A stretch of DNA of 62,589 bases from Terrilactibacillus tamarindi (GTDB lineage Bacteria; Bacillota; Bacilli; Bacillales; Sporolactobacillaceae), in the NCBI RefSeq assembly GCF_009718825.1, contig NZ_WNHB01000021.1, forward strand, positions 1 to 62,589. The letters are read 5' to 3'. The stretch's first letter is position 1. Every line of letters starts with the position of its first letter. A program made the position numbers and the translations under genes. The notes under the pieces were generated by a model, which was not told where the DNA came from, did no database searches, and was given only the letters and a program-made list of their open reading frames with translations. Below, piece by piece: positions 37,785-46,142 of the stretch.

Positions 37785-37998
37785 TATCCCACCTTAACGG
37801 GCAGTAAGACCCCCAACTCAAAATTCTGAGTAATTCAAAGAAGATGGGTGGGGAACAACTGCCCGTAAAGGTCCGATTGGTTCAGCTAGCCATCAGTGGG
37901 GGATAACGCAGGCTAAAAACGCGACGTCCTGTCGCAACGCCTGCACTAGCACATCTTGTGCGTCGAAAAACCCCACTGATGGAAGTTTCACTTTATTA
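37785..37998 (-). repeat. Hairpin-ended dispersed repeat, copy 2 (long form)
   Basis: Reverse orientation relative to copy 1. It starts TATCCCACCTTAACGGGCAG and ends CCCCACTGATGGAAG. The outer CCATCAGTGGGG stem contains an extra GC-rich segment with two small palindromes (CGACGTCCTGTCG and GCACATCTTGTGC). It lies inside the 997-bp cassette. Confidence 0.8.
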
Positions 37999-38066
37999 TA
38001 GAGAGATTTTGAAAAGTTATCAAATATCAACACTATTCTTTAACAGAGCCTTAGGTTAAGAAATAG

Positions 38067-38183
38067 AATTTAACAGAAGAAGAATTTGCTGTAGAAGAGT
38101 AAAAAGAAGAAGGTTTAAAATAAGATAAGTTAATAGCCTGATTTAAAGATACAGAATTAGATATTTCTTACGGAGGGAAATGA
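38067..38183 (+). pseudogene. Possible decayed gene fragment before the GH5 gene
   Basis: One frame reads NLTEEEFAVEE, KEEGLK, DKLIA and FKDTELDISYGGK separated by three in-frame stops. This biased, charged composition suggests a dead C-terminus. No family recognised. Confidence 0.3.
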
Positions 38184-38187
38184 TGTC

Positions 38188-39225
38188 ATGTCCATGACCT
38201 TTATCATTCTTTTTATTGTTATATTTCTAGTATTCTCGTACTATAAATCCTATAGTAAGCCACGAGAACAAGTTAAAGCGGCTACTATCTTGTTTAAGTC
38301 CATCAATATAGGTAATGCCTTAGACGCCCCACGTGATTTTCCTTGGGATGTTGAAATGAAATTGGACTATTTTAATAAAATTAAAGAAGCCGGTTTTGAT
38401 ACGGTCAGACTACCCGTGCGTTTTTCTGATTATGCCAAAAATAATCCAAACAATTGTTTAGATGAGCCATTTATGAAGTATGTAGACGAATGTGTGACTC
38501 ATGCATTGAATTTGGATTTAACGGTCATTCTCGATTTGCACCATTTTGAAGAAATGATGCAGGAACCAGAGGCCTTTCACGAATGCTTCCTCCGAATTTG
38601 GGAGCAACTTTCTGTTCGTTATCAATGTTATTCCTCAAAACTCATTTTTGAAGTGTTAAATGAACCGAAAGATCAACTAGTGGGGGAGTTATGGAATACA
38701 TACCTTGCCGAAGCCATCACGATCATCCGCCAAACAAACCCAACCCGACGTATTATCGTTGGTCCGGATAACTATTATACGCTGTACCGATTAGATGCCC
38801 TTCGTTTACCTAAGGACGATCACTTAATTGTTTCGTTTCACTATTACGAGCCGATCGAGTTTACTTTTCAAAGCAATCCCTACCTTGGTTACTCCGAGGT
38901 ACATGATTTAGAGTGGGAAGGTACTAGTAAAGAAATAGCTTATATAAAAGATAGATTTAAGAGGGTGAAAAGATGGGCGGATCAACATCGAGTCCAAATT
39001 TATTTAGGTGAGTTTGGCGCTAATAATAGGGCTCCTTATTCCTCACGCTTACGATGGACTAAGGCGATTTGTGAACAAGCTGAGGAATTAGGATTTAGCT
39101 GGGGATACTGGGAACTTGCTTCTCATTTTGGAATTAATAATGCTAAAACAGGAGAATGGGACAAGGAGATGTTGAAGGTCTTGCTAGAAAAAAGGTCTGG
39201 TGATCAAAAAAGGGTCAATAAATAA
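38188..39225 (+). CDS. Membrane-anchored GH5 glycoside hydrolase
   Basis: A 345-residue glycoside hydrolase family 5 enzyme (cellulase/mannanase clan). An N-terminal hydrophobic helix (residues 3-19) anchors or exports it. The GH5 landmarks follow: the NIGNALDAP start, GFDTVRLPVRF, LDLHHF, the acid/base Glu in FEVLNEP (about residue 155) and the nucleophile Glu in YLGEFGANN (about 275). GGAGGG precedes the ATG. A sugar-binding lipoprotein gene follows. The substrate is probably a beta-linked glucan or mannan but is not fixed. Confidence 0.88.
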   Translation: MSMTFIILFIVIFLVFSYYKSYSKPREQVKAATILFKSINIGNALDAPRDFPWDVEMKLDYFNKIKEAGFDTVRLPVRFSDYAKNNPNNCLDEPFMKYVDECVTHALNLDLTVILDLHHFEEMMQEPEAFHECFLRIWEQLSVRYQCYSSKLIFEVLNEPKDQLVGELWNTYLAEAITIIRQTNPTRRIIVGPDNYYTLYRLDALRLPKDDHLIVSFHYYEPIEFTFQSNPYLGYSEVHDLEWEGTSKEIAYIKDRFKRVKRWADQHRVQIYLGEFGANNRAPYSSRLRWTKAICEQAEELGFSWGYWELASHFGINNAKTGEWDKEMLKVLLEKRSGDQKRVNK

Positions 39226-39354
39226 AGTAAAAAAGCAAGAGAACCGTCATTCTTCTGTTTTTTTAAAGACCTCATAACTCGAAATCTGTCTAACTATTTT
39301 GTGTCATGTTCAAAGAATAGTTCATTTTAGCTGTCATATAATTCAATGTGAGCA

Positions 39355-39566
39355 ATCCCACCTTAACGGCTAGTAAAGACCCCCACCACAAGATTCTGAG
39401 TATTCAAAGAAGATAGGAGGGGGATCAACTGCCCGTAAAGGTCCGATAGGTTCAGGCTGACCATCAGTGGGGATGACGCAGGCTAAAAACCAGACGTCCT
39501 GTCGCAACGCCTGCACTAGCACATCCTGTGCGTCGAAAAACCCCCACTGATGGAAGGTTTATTTTT
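39355..39566 (-). repeat. Hairpin-ended dispersed repeat, copy 3 (long form)
   Basis: Nearly the same as copy 2 in sequence and orientation, from ATCCCACCTTAACGG to CCCACTGATGGAAG, with the same extra inner palindromes. It lies between the GH5 gene and the sugar-binding protein gene, and ends about 10 bases before a cre site. Confidence 0.8.
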
Positions 39567-39576
39567 TATAAAAATA

Positions 39577-39590
39577 TGAAAGCGATTCCA
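39577..39590 (+). promoter_or_regulatory. cre site (CcpA operator)
   Basis: TGAAAGCGATTCCA matches the TGNAARCGNWWWCA consensus at 13 of 14 positions, 24 bases before the start codon of the sugar-binding lipoprotein gene. Carbon catabolite control is likely. Confidence 0.65.
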
Positions 39591-39613
39591 ATTTCTGAGG
39601 GGGAGTAAGATTA

Positions 39614-40900
39614 ATGAGAAGAAAAAAACAGAGTCTGCTAGTTCTTTTACTCACTTTTGTCCTTATTCTGACAGGTTGTGGTGCTGGAGGTCAAGATAGT
39701 GATCAAAAATCTACTAGTAAAAAGGTTAAAATTGTCTATTCACAAGGGAAGAATAATTCAAAATATGTGCCAGATTTGATTCGAGCCTTTGAGAAGAAAC
39801 ACCCAAGTATTGATGTCGAGTTTCGAGTTTTACCTTCTTCTTCAACTTCGCAGCATGATGCTTATGTAACAGCTTTAAATGCCAAATCCTCTGAGTATGA
39901 CGTGATCTCAATGGATGTTGTTTGGCCTGCAGAATTTGCTCAAGCGGGATATGTATTGCCTCTCGATCGGTTTATCCAAAAGGACCGTATTGATATGGGT
40001 GATTATAACAAAGGAGCGGTATTAGCCTCCAATTTTAATGGAAAACAATGGGCCATGCCGCGTTTTGGTGATGCTGGTGTCCTGTTTTACCGTAAAGATA
40101 TCATTCCTCAAAATGAAGTTCCAAAAACATGGGACCAATTACAAAAAGTGGCTGAAAAATATAAAGATAAAAATGGTTTGCAATATGGCTATTTGATGCA
40201 AGCAAAGCAATATGAGGGACTTGTTTGTAATGCGGTTGAATTTATTGCGTCTTATGGAGGCGAATTTATTAACCGAAAAGGAGAAGTGGTGATCAATAGT
40301 CCTGAAGCCATCAAAGGGTTACAGAAAATGGTTGATATTGCTCATTCTAAAATTGTTCCGGGGAATGTTAACACCTTTACAGAGGTTGAATCCCATACGG
40401 CCTTTGTAGAAAATGAGTCACCATTTATTCGAGATTGGGCTTATTTATACGCTTTATCGAATGATAAATCACAATCAAAAATTGTAGGTAAAGTGGGCGT
40501 TGCTCCCCTTCCTGCCGGTGATAAAGGCTCTGTTTCTGCTTTAGGTGGGTGGCAATTGGGGATATCAAAATTTTCAAAGCATCCAAAAGAAGCCTGGGAA
40601 TTTGTTAAATTCATGACAGGAAAAGAAGGTCAAAAAATGACTGCCATTAAGATGGGAAATGTCCCAACCTTGACATCCTTATTTCAAGATAAAGACGTGT
40701 TAAAAGCAAATCCATTCTTTGCAGATAAAGGTTTTCAAGCGGGTTATGCGGCTGCTGTTCCAAGGCCAGTGGCCCCGAACTACCAAGAAATTTCAGACAT
40801 CATTCAAATTGAAATTTCAAAAGCCATTAGTAAAGAAATAACTCCTAAGCAAGCCGTTGAGGAAATGGAAAAACAAATTAAAGCGAAATTAGTGAAATAG
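39614..40900 (+). CDS. Sugar ABC transporter substrate-binding lipoprotein
   Basis: A 428-residue family 1 solute-binding protein. A signal peptide ends in the lipobox LTGCG (Cys22). The mature domain carries VEFRVLPSS, DVISMDVVWPAEFAQAGYV and the ALGGWQLGISKFSKHPKEAW block typical of trehalose/maltose-type binding proteins. GAGGGGGAG precedes the ATG. No permease or ATPase genes follow, so it must share components encoded elsewhere. It is preceded by a GH5 hydrolase and a cre site, which suggests oligosaccharide uptake. Confidence 0.88.
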   Translation: MRRKKQSLLVLLLTFVLILTGCGAGGQDSDQKSTSKKVKIVYSQGKNNSKYVPDLIRAFEKKHPSIDVEFRVLPSSSTSQHDAYVTALNAKSSEYDVISMDVVWPAEFAQAGYVLPLDRFIQKDRIDMGDYNKGAVLASNFNGKQWAMPRFGDAGVLFYRKDIIPQNEVPKTWDQLQKVAEKYKDKNGLQYGYLMQAKQYEGLVCNAVEFIASYGGEFINRKGEVVINSPEAIKGLQKMVDIAHSKIVPGNVNTFTEVESHTAFVENESPFIRDWAYLYALSNDKSQSKIVGKVGVAPLPAGDKGSVSALGGWQLGISKFSKHPKEAWEFVKFMTGKEGQKMTAIKMGNVPTLTSLFQDKDVLKANPFFADKGFQAGYAAAVPRPVAPNYQEISDIIQIEISKAISKEITPKQAVEEMEKQIKAKLVK

Positions 40901-40952
40901 TGATTCTCAAAAAACATTTGAAAATACACGTTAATAGAGGTTAACATTTTTC

Positions 40953-40998
40953 TGGAACGTCTAAATGTGGATGATCCCCTATTAGGCGTTCTTTTTTT
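40953..40998 (+). terminator. Terminator after the sugar-binding protein gene
   Basis: Arms GAACGTCTAA (40955-40964) and TTAGGCGTTC (40982-40991) followed by a run of T. Confidence 0.8.
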
Positions 40999-41407
40999 GC
41001 TGGCAAATATTTAAGAATCATGCGTTTCAAGGAATTGGTTTCTTTCTTACACTTTAAGAAAGACCTCTGTCTGCGCCTTATAGGCCCGACAATCGGCAAG
41101 TTTTCTTTACCCTATTAAATGTTAATTGGGACAAGGTTACCTCTTAGGAATCTAGCCTGTAAAAGAAGAAGAATCGTTCATTGATAGGAAAATTACACTA
41201 AAAAGATGATCACTATTTCATATTAATTAATATTGGTATTTTTCTTTATCGATCCTTGCCAACTTCCCGTAAGTCATATTTTGCTCACGCGGATCAGACA
41301 AAACCTTGTTAGATAAATACTTGTCTCCATGGATCTTACCTCTCCCGTCGGTATATTTCAGATAATTGTATTTGTTTCAGGAGCCAACATCACGGCCTAA
41401 TGAATGA
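40999..41407. other. Intergenic region before the PTS operon
   Basis: About 400 bases without a supported gene. A TTTCTTACACTTTAAGAAAG inverted pair is near 41042. Nothing else stands out. Confidence 0.4.
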
Positions 41408-41433
41408 CTTTTGCACATCTCAATGTGCAAAAG
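41408..41433 (+). promoter_or_regulatory. Perfect 11-bp inverted repeat upstream of the PTS operon
   Basis: CTTTTGCACAT and ATGTGCAAAAG with a 4-base gap. It lies about 10 bases before a cre-like site and about 40 bases before a TATAAT box, with no T run. It could be an operator for the operon's PRD regulator. Confidence 0.5.
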
Positions 41434-41443
41434 TAAAACGTAA

Positions 41444-41457
41444 TGATAGCGCTTACT
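41444..41457 (+). promoter_or_regulatory. cre-like site of the PTS operon
   Basis: TGATAGCGCTTACT matches TGNAARCGNWWWCA at 12 of 14 positions and overlaps the expected promoter. A TATAAT box lies at 41472-41477. Confidence 0.5.
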
Positions 41458-41503
41458 TTGCTATTTGGTTCATATAATAAAAACATGGCAGGGGGGAGCT
41501 CCA

Positions 41504-43573
41504 CTGTTAGATCAACGTTCTATTCAGTTATTCGAAGACATTTTATCAGAAAGGAACATCACAATTAAACAGTTGGTATTGCAAACGGGCTATTCACGCA
41601 AACAAATTTATTATGATTTAAAGAAGATTAATCAGTGGTTAGATGAGAATCAGTTGCCACCAATTGTCACTCAACGGTCTCATGGTTTGTATATTGAACA
41701 GATAGTAAAGGAAAGAGCTATAAAACTATTATCCTCTATGAAACATGTAGATTATACTTTGTCGCCAGAGGATAAAGTGTCCTTTATTCTAATTAATTTG
41801 TTTATTAAACCAGACTATCTATCGATGCACCATTTTATCCAATCAATGATGCTAAGCAAAAGCACGGTCACCTCTGCTCTAAAAGAAGCGGGAGAGGCTG
41901 TGAGAATTAACAATGTGGAAATTGGCTACAACAGACAGGAAGGCTACCATTTTAAAGGACATGAATATGACATTCGAAATGTTGTGATGCATGTGGTAAC
42001 TAAGATGGTGCAACAACAAAACGGTTATGACTTATTAAAGAAGATTTATGAAGAGAATAGTCCAAGACGATCCTTTGATTCATCTTATGTTCAGGTCCAA
42101 CGAATCTTATGGGAGGTTGAAGAGCTACTCGACATTACATTTGTCGAAGAGAATATGAAAGAGCAAATGATCTTTTTAACTTTTTTATTTTTACGGATTG
42201 AAAAAGGGAATACCATACGCATTTCATCAGATATTAAGCACGCTTTAGATCAATCACCTTTTTCACATACCGCTCAAAAATTTCTTAGGAACGCTGGATT
42301 AGAAACGGCAGCCGATGAATGTGTTTATTTAACATTGCTTCTTCAAGGAATAAATATTAAGGAAGATAGTCAGCAATACCAAGAACCTAATCAAACTTTG
42401 ATTAATCAACTTATCAATAAGATTATCCATGAATTTGAAAGAATGACTTGTCTTCGTATTCCTTATTCAAGCTGGATAAAAGATGCGTTATATACCCATC
42501 TTAAGCCGGCCTTTTATCGAATCAAGTATCAGATTCCTATGACTAATCCTTTTGTTGACGAAATAAAAAAAGAGCATCCAGATCTTTTTCATATTGTAAA
42601 GAAATCATTAAGATCATTAGAAAAACAGGTCAATCAAAAGGCTTCAGATGATGAAATTGCTTATGTTGCTTTACATTTTGGCGCTTTTATAGAGACGCAA
42701 GGTTTTACCATTCATCGCAAAAAAGGCGTTATTATCTGTCCGAATGGCGTAGGTACTTCGAATATGCTTAAATATCAAATTGAAAATTTAGTGCCTCAAT
42801 GTGATATTGTTCAAGTTTTATCCGTAAAAGAATTTCATCATACGAATCTCACATCGATAGATATTGTGTTTTCTACCCTATTAATTAATACAGACAAACC
42901 TTTGATCGTCGTTAATCCGATCTTAACGGTGACGGATAAACTACGAATTATTCAAGAGGTTGATTGGTATATGTACGCAGCATCACCGAGACAAATAGAC
43001 AGCCGCAGGATCATCGAAGCCATTCGCCCGTTTGTTTCCATTCAAGATGAAGGTGGTTTGTCTCAGGCTTTAACAAAATTATGTTTAGAACCGCTTGTTC
43101 AGATGAAAGGGAGGTATCGACCTGTGTTAAATGAATTACTGACAAAAAACCGTATTCAGATTATGCAGAGGGTAGATTCATGGGAATCTGCCATTCGAGA
43201 AGCTGCCAATCCATTACTAGATTCAAGGATCATAGAAGATCGTTACATTGATGCGATGATTGATACGGTTAAAGAAATTGGACCCTATATTGTCATTGCC
43301 CCTCGAGTTGCTATTCCTCATGCCAGGCCAGAAAAAGGGGTCAACCAATTAGGAATGGCTATGCTAAAACTTGAGGAACCTATTTCTTTTTCAAGTGATC
43401 AAGACGACAAATTTGTTAACTTAGTTATTGTTCTTGCAGCGGTTGATAGCGAAACTCATTTAAAAGCCCTTAGTCAGCTTTCAGAACTGCTAGAAGATGA
43501 GGAAAGTATAGAGAAAATGATAGCGAGTACGACGGTTGAAGATATGTATCACCTTATCTCAGCATATAGTTAA
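41504..43573 (+). CDS. PRD-containing PTS transcriptional activator with EIIB-like and EIIA domains
   Basis: A 689-residue multidomain regulator (MtlR/UlaR-like layout). The N-terminal HTH, with LVLQTGYSRKQIYYDLKKIN, lies within the first 60 residues. Two PRD domains lie at about 165-390, an EIIB-like domain with the cysteine loop CPNGVGTSNMLK at about 425, and a C-terminal EIIA domain with IPHARPEKG at about 600. The only ribosome site, GGGGGGAG, points to a CTG at 41504. The frame has no ATG there. It heads a PTS operon that lacks a separate EIIA gene, so its own EIIA may serve transport. Confidence 0.85.
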   Translation: MLDQRSIQLFEDILSERNITIKQLVLQTGYSRKQIYYDLKKINQWLDENQLPPIVTQRSHGLYIEQIVKERAIKLLSSMKHVDYTLSPEDKVSFILINLFIKPDYLSMHHFIQSMMLSKSTVTSALKEAGEAVRINNVEIGYNRQEGYHFKGHEYDIRNVVMHVVTKMVQQQNGYDLLKKIYEENSPRRSFDSSYVQVQRILWEVEELLDITFVEENMKEQMIFLTFLFLRIEKGNTIRISSDIKHALDQSPFSHTAQKFLRNAGLETAADECVYLTLLLQGINIKEDSQQYQEPNQTLINQLINKIIHEFERMTCLRIPYSSWIKDALYTHLKPAFYRIKYQIPMTNPFVDEIKKEHPDLFHIVKKSLRSLEKQVNQKASDDEIAYVALHFGAFIETQGFTIHRKKGVIICPNGVGTSNMLKYQIENLVPQCDIVQVLSVKEFHHTNLTSIDIVFSTLLINTDKPLIVVNPILTVTDKLRIIQEVDWYMYAASPRQIDSRRIIEAIRPFVSIQDEGGLSQALTKLCLEPLVQMKGRYRPVLNELLTKNRIQIMQRVDSWESAIREAANPLLDSRIIEDRYIDAMIDTVKEIGPYIVIAPRVAIPHARPEKGVNQLGMAMLKLEEPISFSSDQDDKFVNLVIVLAAVDSETHLKALSQLSELLEDEESIEKMIASTTVEDMYHLISAYS

Positions 43574-43594
43574 AAAAGTAGAGGAGTGATCGAT

Positions 43595-43873
43595 ATGTTA
43601 AATATTGTAACCGTTTGCGGAAACGGAATTGGTAGTAGTTTAATGCTTAAAATGAAAATAGAAGAAATTTGCAATGAAAATGGGATCGATGCGAATGTTG
43701 AATCTTGTGACTTTAACTCTGCTAAAGGAAGACCTTGTGACTTAATTGTGACCGTTGCAGAACTTGCTGAACAATTTGATAGTAACCAAAAAGTTGCAGT
43801 AACGAGAAGTTATATTAACAAGAAGAAAATTAAAGAAGATATTTTAGAGACCTTAAAATCATTAAATAAATAG
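43595..43873 (+). CDS. PTS EIIB component (ascorbate/SgaB type)
   Basis: A 92-residue EIIB protein that relays phosphate from EIIA to the sugar in the EIIC channel. The phosphorylated Cys sits in TVCGNGIGSSLMLKM, the motif of the lactose/ascorbate EIIB fold. The start is ATG 43595, 8 bases after GAGGAG. A GTG at 43586 is inside the ribosome site. It lies between the regulator and the EIIC genes. Confidence 0.9.
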   Translation: MLNIVTVCGNGIGSSLMLKMKIEEICNENGIDANVESCDFNSAKGRPCDLIVTVAELAEQFDSNQKVAVTRSYINKKKIKEDILETLKSLNK

Positions 43874-43894
43874 CGGATAAAGGGGGTATTTCCA

Positions 43895-45280
43895 ATGAGT
43901 ATTTTAACGTCAATTCTCAGCTTTTTGCGTGATGTTTTCTCTCAACCAGCCCTGCTTATTGGTCTGATGGCGTGTATAGGACTTATCGCTTTAAAGAAAC
44001 CTTTTCATAAAATACTAACGGGAACATTAGGACCTATTCTAGGTTATATTATGCTCAGTGCGGGTGCGAACGTGATTTCAACGAATCTTACCCCACTCGG
44101 TAAAATGATTGAAAAAGGGTTTCATATTCACGGTGTCGTTCCAAATAATGAAGCGATTGTTGCCAGTGCCCAGAAAATTTTGGGTGTCGAGACAATGTCT
44201 ATTCTCGTTTTGGGTCTTGTTTTAAATATTCTTTTTGCTCGATTAACAAAATATAAATATGTTTTTTTAACAGGACATCACAGTTTCTTCATGGCCTGCC
44301 TCTTGTCCGCAGTTCTAGGAGCTTCTGGATTTTCTGGTATTCAATTAATCATCATTGGTGGGATTTTCCTAGGTGCTTGGAGTGCGATCTCGCCGGCTAT
44401 TGGTCAAAGATATACATTAAAAGTGACCGATGGTGATGATGTGGCCATGGGGCATTTTGGCAGTCTAGGATACTATTTATCGGCTTGGGTCGGAGCTAGA
44501 TTTGGCAATGCCAATCATAGTACTGAAAAAATCAATATACCTGAAAAATGGGGCTTTTTACGAAATACGACGATTTCAACAGCGATCACGATGGTCTTCT
44601 TCTATTTAGTAGCGGCTATCGCGGCTGGTCCCCAATATGTATCAACGCTATCAAGCGGCATGTCCCCATTTTTATATGCTGCCATGCTTGGTTTAAACTT
44701 TGCCATTGGTGTCACGATTGTTTATTCAGGTGTTCGTATGATCCTAGCTGATTTAATTCCAGCTTTCCAAGGCATTGCCACGAAAATCATTCCAAATGCC
44801 GTTCCAGCTGTAGATTGTGCTGTCTTCTTTACGTATGCACAAACAGCGGTCATTATCGGTTTCGTGAGCAGTTTTATTGGTGGCATTATTGGCATGTTGG
44901 TCCTTGGCCTTGCCGGTGGAGTGCTGATTATTCCAGGACTCGTACCACACTTTTTCTGCGGGGCAACAGCGGGCATTTATGGAAACGCAACCGGGGGTAG
45001 GAGAGGGGCTGCTTTAGGGGCTTTTGTAAACGGGTTAGCTATTACCTTCCTACCTGCGTTACTCATGCCCGTTCTAGGTGCACTTGGTTTTGCCAATACC
45101 ACTTTTGGAGACATGGATTTTGCCGTCCTTGGTATATCAATCGGTCAAGTTGGCCATTCATTCACGACCATGGGCATCTATGCACTTGTCTTGGCTACAC
45201 TCATTGTTTTATTCGTTCCAAACTTTATCAAAACAAAGAGTACGACACTTAATCACATCGTTGAAGATGAAGAAAATTAA
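43895..45280 (+). CDS. PTS EIIC component, SgaT/UlaA family
   Basis: A 461-residue membrane permease with about 11-12 helices of the ascorbate (SgaT/UlaA) PTS family. Landmarks are LIALKKPFHKILTGTLGPILGY near residue 30, a VGARFGN segment and GLVPHFFCGATAGIYGNATG. AAAGGGGG precedes the ATG. With EIIB and a transaldolase-like enzyme it forms a carbohydrate uptake operon. The lack of UlaD/E/F-type enzymes argues that the substrate may be a sugar or polyol other than ascorbate. Confidence 0.9.
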   Translation: MSILTSILSFLRDVFSQPALLIGLMACIGLIALKKPFHKILTGTLGPILGYIMLSAGANVISTNLTPLGKMIEKGFHIHGVVPNNEAIVASAQKILGVETMSILVLGLVLNILFARLTKYKYVFLTGHHSFFMACLLSAVLGASGFSGIQLIIIGGIFLGAWSAISPAIGQRYTLKVTDGDDVAMGHFGSLGYYLSAWVGARFGNANHSTEKINIPEKWGFLRNTTISTAITMVFFYLVAAIAAGPQYVSTLSSGMSPFLYAAMLGLNFAIGVTIVYSGVRMILADLIPAFQGIATKIIPNAVPAVDCAVFFTYAQTAVIIGFVSSFIGGIIGMLVLGLAGGVLIIPGLVPHFFCGATAGIYGNATGGRRGAALGAFVNGLAITFLPALLMPVLGALGFANTTFGDMDFAVLGISIGQVGHSFTTMGIYALVLATLIVLFVPNFIKTKSTTLNHIVEDEEN

Positions 45281-45293
45281 AGGAGGCAGAAAA

Positions 45294-46004
45294 ATGAAAG
45301 GGTTATCAATTAAAGTATTTGCAGATGGAGCAGTGATCGAGGACATGGTAAAAGCCTATGAAACAGGAGATATCAAGGGATTTACGACGAATCCGTCGTT
45401 AATGAAAAAGGCCGGTATTCAAGACTATGAAGCTTTTGCTAAGGACGTCATTCAGAAAATTCCTGATTTACCCATTTCATTTGAAGTGTTTGAAGATGAT
45501 TTTGATTTAATGGAAAAAGAAGCCCACAAAATTGCCAGTTGGGGAGAAAATGTCTATATAAAAATTCCGATTATCAATACAAAAGGAGAATCTTCTGCTC
45601 CTTTGATCCATAAACTTTCAAAATGCGGCTATTCATTAAATATTACGGCCATCTTAACCCTCGACCAAGTTAGGGAAACAGTGGATGCCTTTGAATTAGG
45701 AACAAAAAATATTGTTTCTGTTTTTGCAGGCCGGATGGCGGATTCAGGCGTTAATCCTATTCCTTACATGAAGGAAGCTGCCTCTATATGTCATGAAAAA
45801 CCAGGAACAGAACTACTTTGGGCAAGTTCACGCGAAGTATATAATATTTTTCAAGCAGAAGAGTGTGGAGCAGATATTATCACGTGTACCCCAGCTATAT
45901 TAAGTAAACTTCCTAATATCGGAAAAGACCTTTATCAATTATCTTTGGAAACCGTTCAAGGTTTTAATAAGGATGTGAAAGCGCTAGGGTATTCTGTGTT
46001 GTAA
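45294..46004 (+). CDS. Transaldolase-family protein (fructose-6-phosphate aldolase-like)
   Basis: A 236-residue small transaldolase-like aldolase. The opening IKVFADGAVIEDMVKAY, the GFTTNPSLMKKAG motif and NVYIKIPI with the likely Schiff-base Lys (residue 88 or so) follow the family. LNITAILTLDQV and VSVFAGRMADSGVNP come after. AAAGGAGG precedes the ATG, 13 bases after the EIIC stop. As the only enzyme gene in the operon, it probably splits or rearranges the phosphorylated sugar delivered by the PTS. Confidence 0.85.
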   Translation: MKGLSIKVFADGAVIEDMVKAYETGDIKGFTTNPSLMKKAGIQDYEAFAKDVIQKIPDLPISFEVFEDDFDLMEKEAHKIASWGENVYIKIPIINTKGESSAPLIHKLSKCGYSLNITAILTLDQVRETVDAFELGTKNIVSVFAGRMADSGVNPIPYMKEAASICHEKPGTELLWASSREVYNIFQAEECGADIITCTPAILSKLPNIGKDLYQLSLETVQGFNKDVKALGYSVL

Positions 46005-46054
46005 GTCTTTGTAGACTAGGGGGTACTCAATAATCAAAAAAGTTTTATAACAGA

Positions 46055-46105
46055 AAAAATAGACCAGAAGAAAAGTTATCCAGCTTTTCTCTGGTCTTTT
46101 TGGTA
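46055..46105. terminator. Bidirectional terminator
   Basis: AGACCAG (46061-46067) pairs with CTGGTCT (46091-46097), extended by AAAAG/CTTTT, between the PTS operon and the converging glycosyltransferase gene. Confidence 0.8.
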
Positions 46106-46142
46106 TAAAGATAACGTGATTATGAAGAATGTAAATCTTTTA

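Larger units (their letters stand above)
37054..38050. mobile_element. Transposase-less cassette with ISL3/IS6-like ends
   Basis: The ends are exact 12-bp inverted repeats, GGCTCTGTTAAA (37054-37065) and TTTAACAGAGCC (38039-38050). The flanking 8 bases are identical, TTAGGTTA at 37046-37053 and 38051-38058, as expected from a transposition duplication. The 997-bp interior holds a DUF3139 gene on the minus strand and a copy of the hairpin-ended repeat. There is no transposase frame. The layout resembles the mobile insertion cassettes known in Bacillus cereus. Confidence 0.75.

Noticed and set aside
41484-41549. ATG after the TATAAT box of the PTS operon as regulator start
   Set aside because: It is out of frame with the regulator.
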